A DNA stretch of 64,000 nt from Adineta vaga (Eukaryota > Rotifera). The notes below the pieces were generated by a model that worked only from the letters and a program-made list of their open reading frames with translations, had not been told where the DNA came from and did no database searches. Each line of letters begins with the position of its first letter. Position 1 is the first letter of the stretch. The stretch is taken from positions 3,906,001 through 3,970,000 of the forward strand of contig CP075492.1 of the NCBI GenBank assembly GCA_021613535.1, in the 5' to 3' direction. Made by a program: the position numbers and the translations under genes. Shown in pieces: positions 32,473 to 42,735 of this stretch.

Positions 32473-33560
32473 AATATAGACAAAGGCTAGTGAGAATAGA
32501 TGATATCATAATGTATCTCGTGTATTCTCTATATTAGTATAATCTGTTGAACAAGGACCGGCTGCTTTGTTGACAAAGGAAATAGTTCAGTTTCTGATAA
32601 ACAACATTGTCCGACGAGAACAGACGACAGTTTTATTTCATTCTTATAATCTCTCTCGCTCTCGCAATTAGTTTCTATCGTCAATATGATTTCTTTGTTT
32701 TTCTTTTTCTCTCCTTCTCTTTCATCGCACATATTTTGAAAACATATTGTCAGAATAACTTACAATGGCTATTTTCGATGACGTTGGCATAGTGATACAA
32801 TGCTGGATGGTTTGATAAGCATTGAAATGTATAGTTGCCATTAAAATATGGTTAATATAATATAACAGATCATACACTGTAAGATGGACAGATAACGATA
32901 TAATTATGTCTTTTCTTTTCTAACTATTACAGTGAAATGAACATGCCTACCATTTTCGTTTCTACTAATTATTTCCTTTTCTTTCTTAGAGAACAATAAC
33001 AAACATGTGCTATGCGTAGTAGAGGTACGAACGACAATAAAATCGAATGTTGACTGCTTACGTCATCAGACGTTAACTACAGAAGTTTTATTTAAGAAAA
33101 AAAGAAAATAATAATTATGAAACCAATGAAAAGAAAAGTAATGAGCATACTAATGAATATTATTATTAGAAAAGAACAAACTGATCCAAGTTTGATTAAA
33201 ATTAAAGTATTTTTTATTCAAAAATCAAATTAAAAATATCATCGTTTTATCGACCAACAGATTTTTTTTGTTGATGATTTACAAAGGAAATTTCAATTTT
33301 CATACCGGATAAGAAAGCGTTAGTGTACACAAAGATAAAATGACATCGTATTATATGCGTGTTCTCGAGGTGATGCAGGCATAATACATGCCCTAGTAAA
33401 ACAAAGACAAAGAAGAGACATATTCTATTTCGTTCCGTTCGTCAATGAAACGAAATCGATCCTTGATAAATGCTTGTTCATTAACACAGACAAATAAACA
33501 TACATATCACAGATATCGCTGACTTGGTATTTTTACATTTTTTCCCGTTATAGATTACGA
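32473..33560. other. Intergenic; last part is duplicated PHGDH 5' flank
   Basis: No gene seen from 32473 to about 33290. From there to 33560 the sequence is a diverged copy of the PHGDH upstream region (CGTGTTCTCGAGGTGATG, TCGATCCTTGATAAATG). Confidence 0.45.
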
Positions 33561-34410
33561 ATGAATTCTTATGATTATACGAACCACGTTTTAATTACTG
33601 ATGATGTTGATTCACAATGTGTCGATATGTTAGTGGCAAATGGATTTTCAGTCGAAAAAGATATTCGATTAGCTAAGCAACCTCAAAAGGAATTAATTAA
33701 ACGAGTTCAAGTATGATGATTGATCTCATTTAATTTTAGAAACGTTCATTTTATTCATTTTCAATAGTGCAACAAAAGTAATGAGTGCAGTCATTGAAAG
33801 ATCACCTCGTTTATAATTAATTGGATGTGCAGGAACAGGAACAGATAATATCGATACAGGCACAGCAACTTGTCATGAAGTTTGTATCATCAGCTTCTTC
33901 TTCTATGTCTTAATCTATTTTCATATAATTTAGTACTCCTGGTGGAAATACTCTTTCAGCAGCTGAGCATACTTGTGCTTCATTAAAATTAGGTGCTTAT
34001 TGGCTACAATCAACATTTATGAGTGAAGAATTAAATGGTAAAACATTAGCAATTATAGGTTTAGGAAGAATTGGACGAGAAGTTGCAAAACGAATGCAAT
34101 CATTTAATACGAAAGTTAGAGATCAAATACACTTTTATATGGAAGATAATCTTTTTTTAATTTTATTTAGACCATTGATTGTGATGCCATTATCACTGTT
34201 GAACAAAGTTTAAGATTTAGAGTGACATAATTGATGAAACAACACTTCTTTATGCACTCAATCCTGGTCATTGAAGTGGTGTTGCTTTGAATGTTTTTGA
34301 TGAAGAAATACTTGTGGATTTAAAACTCATTCACATCCTGATGTGATCTGTACACCATATTTAAGTGCAAACACACGTGAAGCACAACAAATGATTGATT
34401 TCATACAATA
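33561..34410 (+). pseudogene. D-3-phosphoglycerate dehydrogenase pseudogene (copy 2, truncated)
   Basis: Exon 1 (33561-33714) is still open (MNSYDYTNHVLITDDV). Exon 2 has lost its first codons and contains TAA in PRL-stop-LIG. Exon 3 lacks the segment [17 protein letters not shown] found in the intact copy, a deletion bounded by a short CTTGYGCTT repeat and shared with copy 3. Exon 4 is mostly lost, and exon 5 is reduced to frame-broken pieces (for example TPYLSANTREAQ). Similarity ends near 34410, where the sequence passes into the tail-to-tail four-helix pseudogene E. The exon 3 core ([20 protein letters not shown]) is nearly identical to the intact gene, against a diverged background. Confidence 0.9.
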
Positions 34411-34415
34411 CAGTT

Positions 34416-34926
34416 TGACTTGAAAATCCAGGAGTGCCAATATCAGATAATAAATCAGTTGCCATCACCAAAACCATGCTTCCCATGAGTATCGCATCAA
34501 GTCAAGCAAACTAAATTTGAATAAATAAGAGAAAAAAATGAATGAATAATTGAATGATTCTTATATATACTACACGTAAGCCAGTTTGATAATAACGAAA
34601 ACTCACGAATATTCCAAAAATATAAAATAAAAGAATTATAAGATTAGCATTAATGTATAAACTTTGTTCAGTTCCATTTATTTCACTTAAAGAATTAAAT
34701 AACACATAAACAGTAACCAAGAGTGCCTAAAAATGATATAAAAAATTTGACGACGTACAGAATTAGCACTAGACAAAAGGCCTACAACACGAACATCAAG
34801 AATAAAAAGAAGTATTTTTCGAGTTCGTTGTATTTCATTACTATCCTTTAATGATAATAGTCTTGGATTCAATATAACAGTTAAATTGGTCGTGGTCACT
34901 TTTTTAGTTTCTGATTTCCACTCCAT
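34416..34926 (-). pseudogene. Four-helix membrane protein family copy E, truncated pseudogene
   Basis: Exon 1 from 34926 reads MEWKSETKKVTTTNLTV and ends IQRTRKILLFILDVRV with a weak donor (GTAGGC). Exon 2, after the acceptor ATTTTTAG, reads ALLVTVYVLFNSLSEINGTE and ends YYQTGLRV with donor GTATAT. Exon 3 begins FA, then TGA where the family has Trp (FAWL), continues LDAILMGSMVLVM, and stops matching where the PHGDH relic begins. The end of exon 3 (helix 4) and exon 4 are absent. The copy is cut by the junction with the PHGDH pseudogene. Confidence 0.82.
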
Positions 34927-35459
34927 TCGTAGTTACACGTCTCGAAGAAATACAAGAACAATGTATGGTACTATCGAGAAAGGAGAAAATTATTTGTCTT
35001 CGTATCAAAGATGCAGAATCAGAAGGTATGTGCCAACATGCGTTTGGGAAATTTTTTCTATATAGAAAATCGAGAAAAAAAGACTTTGTTTTTTATCTCT
35101 TTTATGTAATAAATAGAATTTTTAAATGTAAAAATCAGATAGTATTCTTATTTTCCATACGATACTTTTCGTATAATCATAAGTATTGAAAAATAATAAA
35201 ATCGACACAAAAAGAACCTAAATATTAGTTCCTTATTATTGATATCTAGAAATCTATTGAAGTTATCAATCGCATCGTGCTACTTATATCTTTCGATTAT
35301 TATCTGTAAACAGCATATTAACTTTTTCAAAATCATTAGAATTTTATTATAATATTTGCAATTGAACAAGAATATTTCAAACAGAAAAAGTTTTTTTGAT
35401 AGATATTTCAATGTCTTTCTTTATATATGTACAGAACCAATCACTACCACATACTATAA
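34927..35459. other. Intergenic, no gene seen
   Basis: Spacer between copies E and F; AT-rich, nothing recognised. Confidence 0.4.
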
Positions 35460-36311
35460 TTAAACTTGTGGAATAGAAACTTTTTTGTTAGCATTAATTA
35501 ATCTAGCTAATTTAAAACATAATTTGATCAAGATGATCTATAAGAAAAAATGAAATTTTATTAAAAATTTGAATATACACCTAACTTACTTGTATAACTA
35601 AAGAAACAGCAACAATAATACCAAGGACTGTAATAATAACTCCGCTAACAGTAACATAAGAATCCAATTGTTCATGAATAGGTACACCTGAGATGATTAT
35701 GATGAATAGAATAGAAAACAGTGAGAAAGATAAACAGAGCAAAACAGTTGCGATGATCAAAAGCCATGCGACCTAAAAAATCAGAAAAAAGACTCAAAAT
35801 GTCTTTATTTTTCATTGAAATAAGGATTAAATGCGAATATCACGAAAGTGATTTTAACTATTTTTGGATGGCAATGATGTTTATCATTAATTTTATGATA
35901 AACAATAAAATTACTCTCAGATCAATAAAAAGGTGAAGCATACCACACGTAAACCTGTTGGATGATAGTTGTACGTTACATAAAATGCCAAAGCATAAAA
36001 TATAGCTGACAGTACAGGTTGAGTAAATGTGTAGGTACGATTTTGTTTCAGATAATATGCACTTGCTGTTGTTGACGTTGACGTTGTTGTTGTTGAATTT
36101 ATAATGAATACAGCTATTGAAAGTATATTTAATCCCTAAAAGATTCAAAGCTAATTCAAGTAATGAATAAAAAGATGTGTCAATTTACCAGAAGAATACC
36201 GAAGATAATGAGAAGTATTTTTCGAGTTCGTTGAACTTCTCGATCGTCAGTTAACAGAATTGGTACAGTGCCAGGTACCAATACTTTTTCAGATCCTTGT
36301 GCGTATTGCAT
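35460..36311 (-). CDS. Four-helix membrane protein, tandem family copy F (intact)
   Basis: Exons 36311-36189, 36135-35944, 35772-35590 and 35537-35460, all phase 0; 191 aa. Exon 1 reads MQYAQGSEKVLVPGTVPI and ends VQRTRKILLIIFGILL. Exon 2 has helix 1, a Thr/Ser loop (NSTTTTSTSTTASAYY), helix 2 (AIFYALAFYVTYNY) and PTGLRV. Exon 3 starts VAWLLIIATVLLCLSF. Exon 4 ends FKLARLINANKKVSIPQV. All splice sites are canonical. With A, B and C this is the fourth undamaged copy. The strictly kept parts are QRTRKILL, the (P/I)GLRV-AWL junction across intron 2 and LARLI(D/N)A in the tail. Confidence 0.8.
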
Positions 36312-36831
36312 TATAATCACGTGCTATCTAAATGTATATCGAATTATGAATGAAATGAACGAAAACGAAAGAAAAGAGAAATATAGACGATAGAGAGAAG
36401 AGAAAGAAACAAATCGGACTGATCATAACGGTATAGATAGATTCAATAGAAGAATGAAACCACAACCAACTGACAAAATAATGTAGATTAAATAATATAA
36501 AGCATTATAGTCATGATTATTATTGATAAATACGACATCTTCAATAAATGTCGTATTTCCCTTCATATGTTGTGACGATTGAGTAGTATTTTTATAGGAA
36601 GAATATGGGAGAAAAAAATTTCCCCTCATTCTATTGTCCAGCAATCTGACTTGTCACCGAACGAATAGGACAGAAAGGAAAAAAAGCTATCTCTATTAAT
36701 GAGTCATGAGTCAAAGCATGGAGGTCATGCCCATTCTTTACCATATAAATAAGAGAGTTGGAAAAGAAGGTGAAACATTCTATTTCTTGTATTTCGTTGC
36801 AATATATATGAGAAAAACTCACACGTTTTTG
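36312..36831. other. Intergenic, no gene seen
   Basis: Spacer upstream of copy F. Its last part resembles 19855-19905 (see there). Confidence 0.35.
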
Positions 36832-37130
36832 GATATATCACTACGTAAACCAGTTAATACGATTGATGATGTCAACGAAAATGCAATAATAATACTGTTG
36901 TTTCATTTAAAATAACCAAATAAACATATTGAAATAAAATATACATAAAAGAAAAGTCGAACAAATATCAATAGACTATTACTAAAGCTATGAAATTCAC
37001 GTATATTTATTGATTTACTACGACCAGATATCAGGTTTCTAATATTCATGTGACAATATAATGGACGATTGAATAAAAATGAGAAATAAAAAAGATATCA
37101 ATGATGTTTCATCAGATATTATATTTGGTT
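36832..37130 (-). pseudogene. ELO-like elongase relic (copy 3)
   Basis: Two blocks align to the intact ELO-like gene at the DNA level: 36832-36930 with about 25611-25712 (ATATCACTACGTAAACCAGT against ATATCACCACGTAAACCAAC, through CAACGAAAATG to AACCAAATAAACAT), and 37048-37130 with the N-terminal region (ATGGACGATTGAATAAAAAT, TCATCAGATA). The DNA between is largely deleted and the whole 3' half is missing. No open frame remains. Confidence 0.75.
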
Positions 37131-37262
37131 AATTAACAAATAAAAGAACAATTATTCTCATAATCAATAATACAACATCTCAAAATTCATAAAAGCACAC
37201 TCAATAAATGTCATCCTTAATCATTCTATTTTCCTTTGCATCATGGTGTACAAGAAGTAAAC

Positions 37263-37851
37263 TTATTGAGTAGATAGGTTTTTGTTAGCATCAATCAATC
37301 GAGCTAATTCAAAGCATAATTTTATCGACATTGCCCATAAAAACAAAACCAAATCTCCTACATTAAAATCAGGATGATCCAGTTGCTCATGAATCTTCAC
37401 ACCTGAGATTCTTAAAATAAATAAAATAAAAACTATTACGAAAGATAAACAGAAAATTAGCTGGAACAATCAGAATCCATGCTACCTAAAAAATGAGAAG
37501 AAAGGTGAAAATTTCTTCATTTTTCATTGAAACAAGAATCAAACATACCACACGTAAACCTATTGGGCGATGGCTATATATTACATAAATAGCAAAGGCA
37601 TAGAATGCACCTGATAAAAGTTCTTCAATAAATTGGGAAGTAGAATATTGAATATATATTTAATACCTGTAAGGTTCAAAGATCATGAAACTGATAATTA
37701 AATAAAAAAACGTGACAGTTTCCCAGAAAAATAGTAACGGCGATGAAAAGAATATTTTGAGTACGATGCATTTCACGATCATTATTAGTTAATGCGATTG
37801 ATGCAGTAGTTGTCATGAATACTTTTTATCCGTTCCTTGTTCGTATTGCAC
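37263..37851 (-). pseudogene. Four-helix membrane protein family copy G, pseudogene
   Basis: The start codon has become GTG (37849-37851). Exon 1 has a frameshift with a TGA after KKYS, then MTTTASIALTNNDREMHRTQ in another frame. The exon 1 donor GT has become GG. Exon 2 is shortened with a stop and frameshift (FIEELLSGAFYAFAIYVIY then PIGLRV). Exon 3 starts VAWILIVPANFLFIF, shifts frame, and runs straight into exon 4 (LCFELARLIDANKNLSTQ) because helix 4 and the third intron are deleted. Confidence 0.85.
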
Positions 37852-38776
37852 TATAAATCTGTGAATAAATTGAAAGAAAAGAAGATTTTATAACCTTTTA
37901 TTGTAAAAGTCTTTGGACGAAATGTTTGTTCGTTGTTCGAGCGCTGAAAAACCGTTTAGGACCAATCAAAATCAATGAATAAGACTTAAAATTTTATGTC
38001 CTTTCTGAGCTTTAAAACAGAAATGAGGTATCTCTCTTGATTGAAAAAAAAACAGATGATATTTGAGATATTTGAAAACTATAAAATATATTCCAATTAA
38101 AAATCGATCCTTTCAAATTGAAAGCCGTATAGAAAAAGAGTAGTTTATATGAAAGCGAATACCAATCGTTCACCATCAATCCTAAAATGCTAATGAGTAT
38201 ATCAACATGCTCTTAAAAAGTTTGTTGACTTAAAAAAAGCTGAAGAAAAGAATACAAGTCTCATCGTCTTCGATTTCGCTCATGCGTTAATCAAAGAACA
38301 TATTGATAAAATACATAATGAACAATCATTATCAACTGATTAAATTGATTTTTTTTTGTCATAAAACTTATTGTTAATCGAATAAGAAAACTTCATCTTT
38401 GTGTCAATCAATCAATATCTTTCTTTTTTGATGTTCTATTCACTATTATACTTTTTGTAATAGATAACGAGGGGTTAATGTGAACGAAGATAAAGAAATG
38501 AGCTCGTACTACGCGTGTTCTCAGCGTGATTCGTGCGTACATACATCACCGATACGAAACGGAACGAAAAGAAAAATTACTAAATGATTCATCAAAGAAC
38601 AGAAAGAAATAGATACATAGATTCTATCTTTTGTTCTTCTATTTGTCGATCAAATGAAATCGACCTTTGATAAGTGTACTTTCATAGACAGATAGACAGA
38701 GATAAGTCGCATACATATATAATAGACATCCGTGACATTGTTCTTTTTTACAGGTTTGTTTGCTTGTAGACTAAAA
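37852..38776. other. Intergenic; last part is duplicated PHGDH 5' flank
   Basis: From about 38450 to 38776 the DNA closely matches the upstream region of the intact PHGDH (ACTACGCGTGTTCTCAGCGT, then the GCTTGTAG acceptor). Nothing else is recognised. Confidence 0.45.
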
Positions 38777-40277
38777 ATGGATTCTTACGATGATATGAAT
38801 CGTGTTTTAATTACTGACGATGTTGATTCACAGTGTGTGGATATGTTAATAGCAAATGGATTTTCAGTCGAAAAAGATATTACATTAGCTAAACAACCTC
38901 TAGAACAATTAATTAAACGAGTTCAAGTATGATTGATATTATTTTCCTTCTTTTTTCATATTTATCTTCATAATTTAGTACTCCTGGTGGAAATACTCTT
39001 TCAGCAGCTGAACATACTTGTGCTTCATTGAAATCAGGTGTTTGGCAACGATCAACGTTTATGGGTGAAGAATTAAATGGTAAAACATTAGCAATTATAG
39101 GTTTAGGAAGAATTGGACGAGAAGTTGCAAAACGAATGCAATCATTTAATATGAAGGTTAGATATTAAATAAATCGATATTAAAGTTAATAGTTTTTTTA
39201 AAATCATTTAGACCATTGGTTATGATCCAATCATCACTGCGGAACAAAGTTTAACACTTGGAGTGTAATTTTTCGAATTAAACGATCTTTGGCCATTAGC
39301 TGATTATATAACTGTTCATGTTTCATTGATGCAACGAACTCATCGTAAGTTAATTTCTTCAAGAAATATATCTGTTTTTATACTATTTATTTTTATATAA
39401 TTAAACAGATTTAATCAATAAGGAAGTTTTATCCCAATGTAGAAAAGGTGTTAAACTAATTAATGTTGCTCGTGGTGGTGCGGCTTTAGATGTCTTCGAA
39501 GAAGAACCACCCGTTGATTTAAAACTTGTTCAACATCCTGGTGTGATTTGTACACCACATTTAGGTGCAAATACACGTGAAGTACAAAAACGTGTTGCTA
39601 TTGAATTAGCACAACAAATCATTGATTTTAAACAAGGTCATTCATTAATTGGAGTAGTCAATGGATCAGCTGTTACATCACAATTTGGTCAAGGCAATCG
39701 ACCTATTCTATTACTTAGTAAACGATTAGGACAAATTATTGGAGCATCATCTTCATCAACACCTAAACATATATCCCTTTCATATAATTAAATCTTTTCT
39801 TTTGTTTTAGATGCTGTTTCAAGCATTTATTCCAAGCTCAAGCATATGAAATATTGAAGAATTTCTTTTTCAATTGATCTCTTTCATTTGTAGATAGATA
39901 TGGTAGTTGATAAAAACCAAGAATTAAATAACGTTCTAGCCGTTCGTGTAACAGGTGATAATGGAATAAAAGAATTATCTGGTATTGTTCTTGGTGATCA
40001 TCTTTGGTTAGATAGTATGAATCAATGTCGTTTCATTGTTCATGTTCCACTTGATGATGAAAAAGCTCATGTCGTTGTTCATCCAATACAAGGATCATTT
40101 GTAGATCATCTTCGTGACAATACATCGAAGTATCAGAATCGTATATCGGCTGTGTTCGATTCAGGATCACAAACGGGAAATAGTCAAGATGAACGATGGT
40201 GTGCATTATACTTATATAATTCAATGAACACATACAAAAGAAAAAAGAATCTTCTCTCAAAGCTTTTTAAACAATAA
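38777..40277 (+). pseudogene. D-3-phosphoglycerate dehydrogenase pseudogene (copy 3)
   Basis: Exon 1 is open ([20 protein letters not shown]). Exon 2 and one flanking intron are missing entirely. Exon 3 carries the same [12 protein letters not shown] deletion as copy 2. Exon 4 has GAG changed to TAA (LGV[12 protein letters not shown]). Exon 5 lacks [17 protein letters not shown]. Exon 6 is reduced to a fragment, and the final stop is lost so the last frame runs to 40277. Yet intron 3, exon 4 and the second half of exon 5 differ from the intact gene by only a few bases, and the 3' flank is also shared. The mixture of near-identical and diverged patches points to gene conversion after duplication. 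Confidence 0.9.
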
Positions 40278-41160
40278 TAAAGATTAATAGAATGTATTGT
40301 TTGTTCGATCTATAAACTCAATTAAATCTTCATATATATTCTTTAAAATCGTCTAATTTAATTTGTGTCTATATTACGCAATTTGATCTCATTTAACATC
40401 ATTCATGGACAAAATCTTCCCTTTCTCACACATATGCTTCTGTAAACTTAAAAAATGTTCTTATCGTTGTTTTGTTTTCGAACAAAAGAAATGATGAGTT
40501 TTTTCGAGAATGAAAATATTAATTAAATAGTCAATTTTGTCATTAGATATATCTATTATCAATAGTTTACTCATGGATTTTTGTACTTACACTTAACCTT
40601 ATCAAAAGAATAAAAAAAGACATATCAATTGTTCAAAAGAGATAATTATATTGCACTTAATAACATTCATTCCAATTCAATACTATTTTCATAAATATTT
40701 CTATCAGATCTTTTCTAATCTATTGAATTACAGTGAGTAGTTATATTTTCTCCTATCGGCTCATTTGATATAATCGAAAATAGATAACATCAGCAGCAAT
40801 CTTTATATAGAATTTTTATTATTATCTGGTTTAATAGATATTTATGAACGGACAATGATACAGAATTCAAAACGTGAATAATTCTTGTATTTTATTTTTT
40901 TTGTACGCTGGGGTTTTATTAAAGAGACTTTTGTCTACAGGAGAGAAAAAGAAACGAAAGTTACAATTAAGTATTGTCTCGAAGGAACCCATTATTGAAT
41001 CGAGATTGTCTGGAATCATATTCATGCATCGCTGTTCTTTGCTTTAATTGCGACCAGCAAATATTCCGATTGAAAAATACAACACATTTAATTGGTATTC
41101 CTTGATAGTTAAAAATTATCAATTATAGAAAGTATGAAGAGAAAAGAAAAAAGTAGAAAA
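40278..41160. other. Intergenic, partly duplicated PHGDH 3' flank
   Basis: 40278-40500 matches 30740-30970. About 200 bases (40505-40710) have no counterpart at the first locus, after which weak similarity resumes. No gene seen. Confidence 0.45.
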
Positions 41161-41331
41161 TTAATACTGACTTTGTCGATTTGATGAACATAGAGATGGA
41201 TCAATGCAGGGCTCACTGAAATGTCGTTTACCAATTCGAAGAAATGTGTGATATCGTGCAAGTTTCGGAATGTGATAAGATGGCGAGACAAGTGGAATCG
41301 ATATTAGTAGAGCAAGAACAAGAAGCAACAT
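41161..41331 (-). CDS. Candidate neuropeptide precursor (amidated FLRI-type peptide)
   Basis: A 56-residue open frame on the minus strand, ATG at 41329-41331, stop TAA at 41161-41163. It has the textbook layout of a small neuropeptide prohormone. Residues 1-18 (MLLLVLALLISIPLVSPS) form a signal peptide with a Ser-Pro-Ser cleavage region. Residues 19-36 (YHIPKLARYHTFLRIGKR) end in Gly-Lys-Arg, the signal for dibasic cleavage and C-terminal amidation, giving ...HTFLRI-amide. The tail (HFSEPCIDPSLCSSNRQSQY) has two Cys five residues apart and could form a disulfide. FLRI-amide is close to the FLRF-amide end of myosuppressins and to LRL/LRI-amides of lophotrochozoans, while the LARY part recalls NPY/NPF peptides; the family is not assigned. 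The opposite strand is also open here and appears to be a shadow. A downstream exon through the GTCAGT near the stop cannot be excluded. Confidence 0.6.
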   Translation of the reverse strand: MLLLVLALLISIPLVSPSYHIPKLARYHTFLRIGKRHFSEPCIDPSLCSSNRQSQY

Positions 41332-41696
41332 GTTTTAGTATTAGTGATTCCAGGACGCATTCATTGATGCTGCTATTAGAATCATATATAGTCAATTATA
41401 AACGAACGCGAATCATACGACTAATCGAGTTTCAGAAAAAGAGACAGAAAAAGGGAGAGAAAAAGAAAAAGGAAACAAGTTTATACCCGATGAGTCGATC
41501 GATCATGGACGGACAAGTGGGCAGATGACATCATCAGTATTTTGTTCTGATCGAATAAAAAAAATATGAGAGAGAAATATACAGATCCTCTTCTCATATC
41601 CGGTAGTTCTCTTCTTTTCTTTTAGCCTCTAGCACGAGATTGGAACGATCAGATTTATTGATAAAGAAAAAAAAAGAACACAAAACAGAAATGTGT
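41332..41696. other. Intergenic, no gene seen
   Basis: Between the peptide-precursor ORF and the ELAV-like gene on the same strand. It contains the 3' UTR of the ELAV-like gene and presumably the promoter of the small ORF. Confidence 0.4.
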
Positions 41697-42735
41697 TTAT
41701 GTCTTGAATCGAACTTGTAATTGACGGCCATGGAATGGAGTCGCATTTAAACTTTGAACTGCCATCTGAGCTTCTTGATATTGTTCCATGGCGACAAATG
41801 CGTATCTAAATAGAATATATAGATATAGATATTTCAATGCAAATGATCACCATTAAAAATAAATTTTACCCTTTGCATAAACCAGTATTAAAATCAATAA
41901 TAATATCAACACGAAGAACACGTCCAAATGGTTGAAATAACGCATAGATTTCTTCTTGTGTAGCTCGTTGTCCAATGCCATAAATATAAACGACATGGCC
42001 ACCTTTAGGAGATTCGGGTGGTATAACTTGTTGACCAAAGTCACCAAAAACAGCTTGTTGTGCACCTGCAGGTCCATATGAAGATGGTTGATGTGCACTA
42101 TAATATCCGGCATACATATCAGCAGCTTGTTGTTGATAATGATGAGGTAAACCAAACGGATTACTGAATGCTGCATACGCAGATTGACCAGCAACAGCAG
42201 CAGCAACGCCATTATTCCATTGACCTTGAAGTTGTGAAGCATTTCTTGCTTGATAACTAGCCGATTGAGCACCCATTGGATCGAATCGATTACTTCCATA
42301 ATTTCTTTGTTGTTTTAATTTAAATGTATTACTTCCTGTTTGATTGGAACTACCTCCATTTGAACTTATTCCTTGTCCACCTCCGTAAGCGCTCATTGAT
42401 GGTCGATTACTCGTAACAGTTGTTGAAATTTGATGTTGAGGGTAAGATTCATTTCTTTGTTCATTATTCTGTTGCGATGAATATTCTCCTCCGGTGTATT
42501 CATTAGAACCACCTGTTTGTTGTTGCTGTTGTTGAGGTTTGGTTGTCCCGTTATCCCTTTAATGAGAAAATGAAAAATATTTTGCTTCGAATTTTAATTT
42601 TGTTTGAGTTTTGAGGTAAAAAAATGAATGAGAGATTAATTCGACAATAACAAAAAAAATCAACGCGATTTCGGAGAAAAAAGTGGATTAATACTCTCTT
42701 TGTTTCATATCATTTCTCTATTTTCTAACTCACAT
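41697..42735 (-). CDS. ELAV/Hu-like RNA-binding protein with one C-terminal RRM
   Basis: Exons 42556-41870 and 41805-41697 are secure. Upstream, an exon ending at 42734 with a strong GTGAGT donor supplies AT so that the start codon is split across the intron (AT|G), giving MDNGTTKPQQQQQQ and 265 aa. The N-terminal ~170 residues are Gln/Asn/Gly/Tyr-rich and probably disordered. The C-terminal RRM has RNP2-like VVYIYGIG and RNP1-like KGYAFVAM, with LFQPFGRVLRVDIIIDFNTG between, and ends GRQLQVRFKT. The DFNT.xCKG and final Q.xFKT match the third RRM of ELAV/Hu proteins, which binds poly(A)/AU-rich RNA. RRM1 and RRM2 are not seen in the 2.5 kb upstream, so this is either a single-RRM derivative or a gene with very distant 5' exons. 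Confidence 0.78.

Noticed and set aside
41244-41528. Plus-strand open frame of 94 codons overlapping the neuropeptide candidate
   Set aside because: Lys/Glu-rich second half, no recognisable domain, no splice context; the minus-strand frame has a signal peptide and processing site, so this is taken as its shadow.
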